Shown here piece by piece: positions 57,315 through 64,000 of a stretch of DNA of 64,000 nt (the first letter of the stretch is position 1; each line of letters starts with the position of its first letter). The notes beneath the pieces are model-generated. The model did not search any database. It had not been told where the DNA came from and saw nothing but the letters and a program-made list of their open reading frames with translations. The DNA is taken from contig MJGA01000015.1 of assembly GCA_001910725.1 (NCBI GenBank), forward strand, positions 124,001-188,000, given 5' to 3'. The translations under genes and the position numbers were made by a program. This DNA comes from Phanerodontia chrysosporium (taxonomy: Eukaryota; Basidiomycota; Agaricomycetes; Polyporales; Phanerochaetaceae).

Positions 57315-59261
57315 TCAGAACAGACCCACCAGGTCCGCGAATGGGTCCTTGCCCTGCTGGCCCTGCGCTGGTGCCTGCTGTGGTGGCTGCGCCTGCTGTG
57401 GCGGGTGTGCGGGTGTCGGCTGCAGTCCAAGGCCCATACCCGAGCCCGCGGCCGCGCCGAAGCCATTTGTGCCGGAAGTGGAGGACGCGCCGGTGTTCGA
57501 GCTCGCGAGATAGTTGGGCGATGGTGAACCAAGGCGTAGCGCTCCCTGCACTGGTGGCGGCGTGCCCATCCCTGTTGACGAGCCTGTCCGCTGAGCGGTG
57601 ATGCCTTGCGAGAGCGTGTTTGCGAAGGGCGGGCGGGCTTGTGTACCGATAGCGCCGCCGGAAGGCTGTGGCGAGTACACCGAGGAAGGCGTGTGTGTAC
57701 CGGAGCCACCCATACCGAGCTGTGCAAACAAGTTCGCGTTCGAGCTTGTATGCTGCTGCGGCGTGCCGTACGCTGGGGGTTGATGTAATTGTTGCTGGAT
57801 TTGCTGGACATGCAGTTGTTGAATTTGTTGTATCTGCTGCTGTATGGGTATCGACTGCTGCTGCTGCGGTTGCGGCGCCGAGCTTGAGGAACCAGGGCCG
57901 AAAAGCTCTGCTAGTTCGTCAATGGTGCTGCCACCCCCGCCGCTTGCCGTATTTGACGCGGGTGCGCTGTCGTCAAAGTCGATGAGAGAAACACCCTGTG
58001 AAGCGAGTTCTTGGGGCACAGGATTCTTCGCTGCTGCGTAATCCCCGCGCTTGAAGGCCTCGTAACGGTCCAGGACTGTGTTAATTTGGTCGTTGATGTG
58101 TAGGAAGGTATCTAGGAAAAGCACGATGAGGTATACAGAAGAAACAAATGCCCTATTACACACCTAATGACTCCGGGTCGTCCGTTTCTGCGTTCGATAT
58201 CCAGCCCTGGATCTTCGGCCGTGCACTCTTCAAGATCGATGCCACTTGCTGTACGGACCGTAAGAACCCGCGAAAGCGACATCATAATGACGGGACGTAC
58301 GTCATATACATCACCCTGTGCAAACCTCTCTCCCCGCTCTGTGTCCACATTATCTAGCATCTCGTTCAAGAGTATCACTTTGCTCTCGAGTTTATTGAGC
58401 TCAGTCAAAGCTTGCGTCCGGTAGTCGGGCTTTGCGTCTGGGTTTGCGCCAGCCAGCGATTTCATCAGCTCTTGCGCTTGCGCAAGGTCTCGCGGTGTGC
58501 CTCGTCGGATGAGCTCTTGGAGTTTCGCCTGTTGTGCTTCACGATCCTCGTTTTCAAGCTCCTCCGCAGTCTTGAGATTCTGTGTGGGTACGTCAGGTCA
58601 AGATGCGCCGTACTATTCAAGGACAGCAATGACAACATACCGACGTCGCTTCGAGTGGCAAGTTGGTCCTCCGGGGTACATCCCTGAACCTGTACCCCTT
58701 GAAAGTCAGCAGGCGGTGCATGTCCCGGATGTTCCCCAGGTCCTCTTTGAAGCGGCTCTCGACACAGATGCCCTCCTTCCAGCCGTGGATGAGCTCGAGG
58801 ATCTTGGACATGACCGGACCAGGATACGGCGGGGGGCGCTCCGGGAAGCGGCGGACAAGCTCGTTGAGGAACTCCTTCGTCGCTATCTGCAGGTGAAACG
58901 GGTATCCGCAGTTCTGTACCAGCGTGTCAAGCAGCGAAAGGGCGAGCATCGCGACATGGGGGTTCCGGTGGTTCACGAGTTGCGCGATGGTCATCGCGGC
59001 TTCGCGCGGGCTGCAGGGCGAGTTGATGGCAGGCATGTACGATGGGCGGGTGGGAGAGGCAAGAACGCGTAAGCCCTCAAGCCGTTGTGGAAGAGGCACA
59101 AGGACGTACGTGTTGGCCTTCTTTTGGTTGATGTACTCTGCCACCTCGAGATTGAGCGCATAGTTGGGCTCAGGCTGCGACGGGTACGTCGCGCGCGCGA
59201 TCAGAGTCTTGAGAGGCGACGCCTCTTGGGCCGTCCAAGGTGCAGTGGTCGCCGGAAACAT
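57315..59261 (-). CDS. GGA-type clathrin adaptor (VHS-GAT protein)
   Basis: Five exons: 59261-59110, 59010-58641, 58579-58301, 58248-58164 and 58111-57315, 560 residues, phases correct. The VHS domain spans about residues 15-170 (SPLKTLIARATYPSQPEPNY, AEYINQKKANT, AMLALSLLDTLVQNCGYPFH, EFLNELVRRFPERPP). The GAT three-helix region follows (about residues 190-330: ELNKLESKVILLNEMLDNVD, ILKSARPKIQGWIS, HINDQINTVLDRYEAFKRGD). An acidic SLIDFDDSAP stretch leads into a Gln-rich region and a Pro/Gly/Ser linker, with the closing motif DPFADLVGLF. No gamma-ear domain is seen. This matches fungal Gga proteins, which bind Arf-GTP and ubiquitin at the trans-Golgi and sort cargo to endosomes. Intact. Confidence 0.9.
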
Positions 59262-61285
59262 CGTCCGATGTGTCCTGGCGGTTGCGGAGAGTCGGTGTGC
59301 GGTGCATACTGCGCGGGAATGGAGGGCGTACGCACTCTTTATACAGGCTTTGCGAACGTCGTCGAACCACGCGATCTATCCCCGAGCCTTTCGGCTGCTC
59401 GTTGCTGAGAGATGCTGAGAGAGTAGGTGTCGATGTCGGTGTAGAGGGTGATGGGATGTGCTATCGAGGCCGAGACGACACAGACGTGGACGAGCGCGGT
59501 CAGATTGCCGAGCACCGATTCGATCTGACTTCGTCGCGCGCTGAACTCATCCATCCTCGACCAACCAGCGACGACCATGTCCAACTCGTCTCTCTTGCAA
59601 TCTCGACTCGATTTCTGGCGACCTAGTTCTTCTAGTTGCATGCACAGAACGTAAACTCAGGTAGCCTCCAATAATATATGGTACAGTCCCGCCACGTACT
59701 GCTTGATGAACGCCATTGTCTACAACTATTCTCGACGTCTTACCACTTGCCATCCACCACCTAGTATACTGAAAGTTGCCTGGTACACATGCAATCATTT
59801 TGCACCTCTAGTATGCGCTCCGGACCGCTCGGGCCCCCTCCCGCTACTCCAATGCCTGTCTTGCATACCGGGTCGACCTGGACCTCTATCAGTCCCTGGG
59901 TGCCGTACTGGCTCTGTGCCCCTGGGCTTGCTGCTTCTGGCAGTCTTTCGGTTGCAGGTAGTTGGGCAATGCATTGACTCTCTCTCATGTACCTCTTACA
60001 GTTCCTATATGCGACCTATGATTGATGATACCGTGAGTGTGGAGGATTGCAACATGTCACTTGGTACGTGTTGACCTTACATGCTGATACCTGTTTGACA
60101 GAGTGCAAGCGGATGTTCTGCAGGCCTCTTCATGTTTGGATGGCTCTGTGCAACGCGACCAATGTATTTGAGTCTGGCGTTTACGAAGACACCTTGTAGC
60201 TCGCCACGCACGTACGCTGTAAACCGTAGGAATGCAAGGTGCCCAGATGCGTAAGCGATTCATCTTGAAAATGACTGCGAAGCGGCTTTTCTCGCGCGCC
60301 ACGTCAAGAGGGAAAATCCCTAGGGCCAGTTGTGAGTTTAGACTAGTGCCATACCCGACCTACTGTGTATGCGGCAAAGTGATTATTTTCAGGATCCCGC
60401 GGTAACGCTGCGAGATACCCGCAGCATTGCGGCATCTGGTGTGAGGTGAGTCCTGGCGTCTGCGTCGGTGATGCGCTATCACTGCACCGCTTGGATGACC
60501 TCGCCTCCAAGCGTTCATTCATCCCAGACTTTGATGTTGTTCTCTTCAGGTCGCTCCCTCACGGATTTTTACTTCTAGAAACTTCATGGATGGCTTCTGT
60601 ATAGCGTTTACGACACTAAATCCACTGCGCAAGCTACTCTGTAATGCCCTCAACTATATGGGTATTGCCGAGTGGCAACGTTGAAGAGGGCAGGACTATC
60701 GCCGGTCAGTACCGTCTTCACAGATTCTGGTTCTTGTAAGTGACTTACATGACCATGCAGGCGCATAAATCGACGGTAGCGTTAACGGGTAAACGTCGCC
60801 GACCCCGCCGACCCGAACTCCATCGTGATATAGGTGCTGCACAAATGCTCAATGGGCGGTGGGAGCCGTAGAAAAGGGGGATGACCGTTAGTCGTACGCT
60901 ATTCCCGAAACGGCAGGGGGGATGGTCTGTGCACAGCACCTGCGCCCGCGCCCAGGACTCCGAATGGGTGGACCATGCAAAGACAATATCGTGCCCAAAG
61001 CGACAAAGGGAGCACACATTGCTGTGGGAACTGCCGTGCCATTCTCTTTCAGCGACCACTCACTTGCCTTTGAACAGGCAGCCTGGAAATTAAGTTTCAG
61101 GCCGCTCGCTAAACGGTGAAAGGGACAACGGGTCTCTCCCGTGTCGAAGGCCACAGATCAGAGGCCGCCCACTCCTGCGTCCCAATTAGGCAAAGGGACA
61201 AAGCTATATATCGTCGCTTTCCTTCAGTCCTCTCTCCCCACCCCTCGCTTTAACCACCTCTGTCCACGTACGCTACGCTTCCGCT
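59262..61285. other. 2 kb intergenic region
   Basis: No supported gene. A minus-strand 75-codon frame from an ATG at 59988 has fairly protein-like composition (EVQVDPVCKTGIGVAGGG) but no family match. TATATA at 61205-61210 lies about 76 bp before the next gene's ATG and may be its TATA box. Confidence 0.45.
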
Positions 61286-63269
61286 ATGGCCCTCCACCGC
61301 AACTCCACCTGCGAGACCGTTTCGGATGGCGTGTCGAAGGAGAACGTCGCTCCGGCCAACGTTACTCCAGAATATGCTTCCGTCTCTAGAACAACTCGCT
61401 CAAAAACCCGCACCACCGCTGTTCTTCAGGAAGAACAAGTTGAATGCGCGCCTACGGTATTCGATTCCGCAAGCACACTCGCAATCAGCGATAACTGTGG
61501 CCACGGCAAAGAACAGCATCTCTCCGATAAGAGGAGTAAAGGGAAGGCTAGGGCCACCAAGAAAACTGTCTCCAGCACGGTATGAGACCCTTTCTACTCG
61601 TCGCTCGGACTGGCCTTACTGTTATTCCTCAGAGCAAGAAGGCCCGTGGAATGAGGCTGCGCGCAGGATCCAAGGGTCAACAGAAGGAGGTATGTCTTAC
61701 CCACTCCTACACCTAGTACCCTCCGTTCTCAACGTTCTCCCAGTCATGCCCATTCAGGGACGATGGCTGCGAAGGCAAATTTGTCTCTACGAACCATGAC
61801 GTGCGCCGGCACATGGAGATCCACACCTACGCGTGGCAGTGCGTCCCTTGTCCTCATTCCTCTTTCCTAAAAGTCTAAGCCACCCCTCAGAAAAGCGATC
61901 TACTGTGCACGTTACCACCCATTCTGCGCTTACACTGCAGTCCAGGACAGCAACTTCCGGACGCACATACGCAACCAGTACGTTTAGCTCTCATGAGCTG
62001 TTTAGACTGAGTTAACTCTAGTGTAGTCACAAGGGCAAGGACGGCAAGACGATAATTTGCCGTGCCATCCTGCAGAACCCCGGCCCTGACGGGAAGCCAT
62101 GGGTGTGCAACCACGCATGCTCAGGGGCGCCACAAAGCCACTGGCGCAACGTGCATGGCACGTCAACTCCGGAGACGTTCAACGGCACGTGGTTCAACGC
62201 GTACTTCTGCTCGATGGACGAGTTTTACCAGTACCACGGGTACGCGCCGCCGCTGAACTGCCGGGAGGGCTTCGAGCCCCGCGCGCAGCCGATCCACTAC
62301 CCGAAGGACCAGATCGACAAGCTCGTGGACGCGTACGGTGGACGCGGGGGGTGGACGACGGCGCAGTTCGACGACTGGGTGCGCCGCGAGACGGGCTTCA
62401 GCGGGCAGGTGTACAAGCGGGACGGGAGCGACGACGTATTCCAGACGGAGGGCGAGGGGCTGGGCGACGATGAGGTGGACGAGCTGGACGAGTCCCAGAC
62501 CTTTTACATGCCTGCGGACGCCGAGGACAGCGACGATGAGACCATCGACGGAGACTTCCACGCTCAGAAGGAGGTGCTGGACGATGACTTGATTCCGCGC
62601 ATCGAGACGCTCGACGACGAGCTCATCCCCGAATACGAGAAAGACCGGGACTTCACCTACGGCACCTGGCCGCCAGCGCCTCCACCTGCGGGGTACACCG
62701 GCTCGTGGGACATATATCCGAAGACATGCGTCTACCACCCAGAGTTCCGCCGGCTGTGGCTCATCGAGGGGCACTCCCCGGAGGAGAGCTACGAGATCCG
62801 CCGGGAGGCGTACCACCTCCTGCACGACCCGCTCGTCGGGCCTGCGTCCCAGACCCTCGACGCCGCGGCCTTTGACCTCCCGTCCTGGGACGTGCAGCCG
62901 CAGCCGGCCGATGCGTCCGCCACATACAACGAGTTCGCGTGGGCGCTGCTCCCGCAGCCGCCGAGCCCGACCTTTGCGCCTGAGGGGTACCACGCCCCGC
63001 CCTCGACACCATACTCCGAGGCGTACTACCGCGCAGAAGTCCCGGACCCGGCCGCGGTGTTTGCCTACTACCCGGCGACGTACCCGGCGCCCGCCGGTGA
63101 CGTGTCCGCCTTCGAGCAGCTGCAGTACCCTCAGCCACCGTCGCCCCAGCTGCAGTGGCAGTCCGCGCAGAGCACGGCGGTCCCAACGCGGCAGACGACC
63201 CCAGCGCCGACGGCCGACGAGCAGATCGCGGCGGAGGCGCTCCTCGGGCTGTCTGCTGGCTTCCGCTAG
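61286..63269 (+). CDS. zinc-finger-like protein with a long acidic, proline-rich C-terminus
   Basis: Five exons: 61286-61579, 61633-61689, 61744-61849, 61941-61977 and 62027-63269, about 578 residues. The N-terminus is Ser/Thr- and Lys-rich (MALHRNSTCETVSDGVSKEN). Exon 3 holds CPFRDDGCEGKFV...HDVRRHMEIH, a C2H2 finger of the longer C-x6-C type. Exon 4 gives DSNFRTHIRN and leads into HHKGKDGK, a second finger-like unit. Beyond that, CSGAPQSHWRNVHGT may be a third Cys/His site, followed by acidic stretches and a Tyr/Pro-rich tail. Probably nuclear and regulatory. The exon 3 donor is uncertain: GTGCGT at 61839 is the better motif but breaks frame, whereas a weak GTCCTC at 61850 keeps it. Confidence 0.65.
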
Positions 63270-63800
63270 TAGAGTGTGCTCTTTCTTCACATGTTCTCGT
63301 TTCGCGTAGCAGGTCAGTCCGTTTTCTGGTTTTATGTCTGTTCTCTTTCATTCTGTACTGGGTCTCCTACGCCTGCTCCTCTCGTCTGATGGGGCATATC
63401 ATCTACATATACCTCCGTCATGTCGTGTATTTATATGCCATCTCTGTTGTCTCGCATATTTGAGTCTGTGTTTCTGTTCTCGTGCAATGCATATATATTC
63501 AAATCTCACCGTTCCTGGTGTCATTGCTGTGAGCTGTACTTCTCCCCTCCGATGATCAAAAGCCATTGTGCAACCACAAGTACTTCGTTCCAGTCGTACA
63601 CGTACTCCTGATACAATTATGCCAAGCAGGTGAGAGCAAGCGTACAACACGAGATCTACAGAGCGCATCCAGGGGAAATGACATCAGTGTGTACAGGCAA
63701 CAACAAGTGGATTACACGAAGCAGCGCTTCACATGCTAAAATAGCAACGGCACCGCGAATACGTCCCCGAGTGCGCCCTCTGGGGAAATGCCTAGAGCTA
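63270..63800. other. convergent 3' region
   Basis: 530 bp of AT-rich sequence between two gene ends; TATATATTC-type runs near 63490 could serve polyadenylation. No gene seen. Confidence 0.45.
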
Positions 63801-64000
63801 TCAATCCCCCTTGCCTGTAATCCGAAGTGGCAGCGTGAGGGCCCGTGCCTTCTGGTCGGCGCGCATCGTGCGGAGCTCGTCCATCTCGTACTCGGAGAGG
63901 CCGCCGGAGTCGGCGCTGCACTGCGCGAAGACGACGGCGGGCCGCTTGAGCGTGTTGCTGCGCGAGCGCGTCGACGTCTGCGAGCGCGTGCCGACGGCGC
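63801..64000 (-). CDS. 3' end of an unrecognised gene, cut by the window edge
   Basis: The minus-strand frame is open from base 64000 to the TGA at 63801-63803. The visible 66 residues include a Ser/Thr/Arg-rich stretch (GTRSQTSTRSRSNTLKRP), then VVFAQCSADSGGLSEYEMDE and the ending LPLRITGKGD. I do not recognise it. Confidence 0.5.
   Translation of the reverse strand, partial: AVGTRSQTSTRSRSNTLKRPAVVFAQCSADSGGLSEYEMDELRTMRADQKARALTLPLRITGKGD

Noticed and set aside
1..64000. CRISPR arrays, bacterial operons, defence islands or biosynthetic gene cluster
   Set aside because: Intron-rich eukaryotic DNA. No direct-repeat arrays, and no polyketide, peptide or terpene synthase seen.

Overview
The window reads as nuclear DNA of a basidiomycete, most likely an Agaricomycete (my guess is Polyporales; inference only). 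The reasons are dense genes cut by many 45-60 nt GT-AG introns with GTGCGT/GTAAGT-type donors, GC-rich coding sequence, and families typical of mushrooms: a DUF6535 membrane protein, a GH95 fucosidase with a signal peptide, SKN1/KRE6-type GH16, and an N-D-S-Y-G repeat protein. Gene models below were built by hand from exon phase and protein family knowledge.

Layout. 0-2 kb: 3' end of an unknown gene, then a small-molecule methyltransferase. 2.2-6.9 kb: a double-BTB protein, UTP7 (SSU processome) and, divergent from it, IES6 (INO80 complex). 7.3-10.2 kb: a DUF6535 membrane protein. 10.2-15.5 kb: four unrecognised genes. 16.0-19.7 kb: PUF6 and, tail to tail with it, an intact but strongly diverged PUF6 paralogue. 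20.3-25.2 kb: a 58-codon ORF and two tandem secreted esterase-like/phytase-like genes. 26.4-30.4 kb: an S-Y-G repeat protein and the checkpoint clamp loader RAD17. 30.4-32.9 kb: nothing recognised. 32.9-36.8 kb: a GT2 glycosyltransferase of the type needed for hyphal growth. 36.8-40.3 kb: nothing recognised. 40.3-42.9 kb: a GH16 beta-glucan synthesis protein. 42.9-48.4 kb: gene-poor, with a degenerate acetyltransferase and a non-autonomous hAT-like element. 48.4-64 kb: a C2H2 protein, a GH95 fucosidase, tRNA-Gly(GCC), V-ATPase subunit E, an Alba-like protein, a GGA adaptor, a second zinc-finger-like gene and the 3' end of a further gene.

Functional themes are ribosome biogenesis (UTP7, PUF6), cell wall synthesis (GT2, GH16), secretory and vacuolar traffic (GGA, V-ATPase E), chromatin and DNA damage (IES6, RAD17) and secreted hydrolases. 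There is no sign of a co-regulated cluster.

Two cautions. First, about ten genes, including ones expected to be essential, each need one extra base to keep frame, always a deletion and often beside a G or C run. This looks like uncorrected assembly error rather than gene decay. Second, starts and a few splice sites, flagged in the entries, are not settled by sequence alone.
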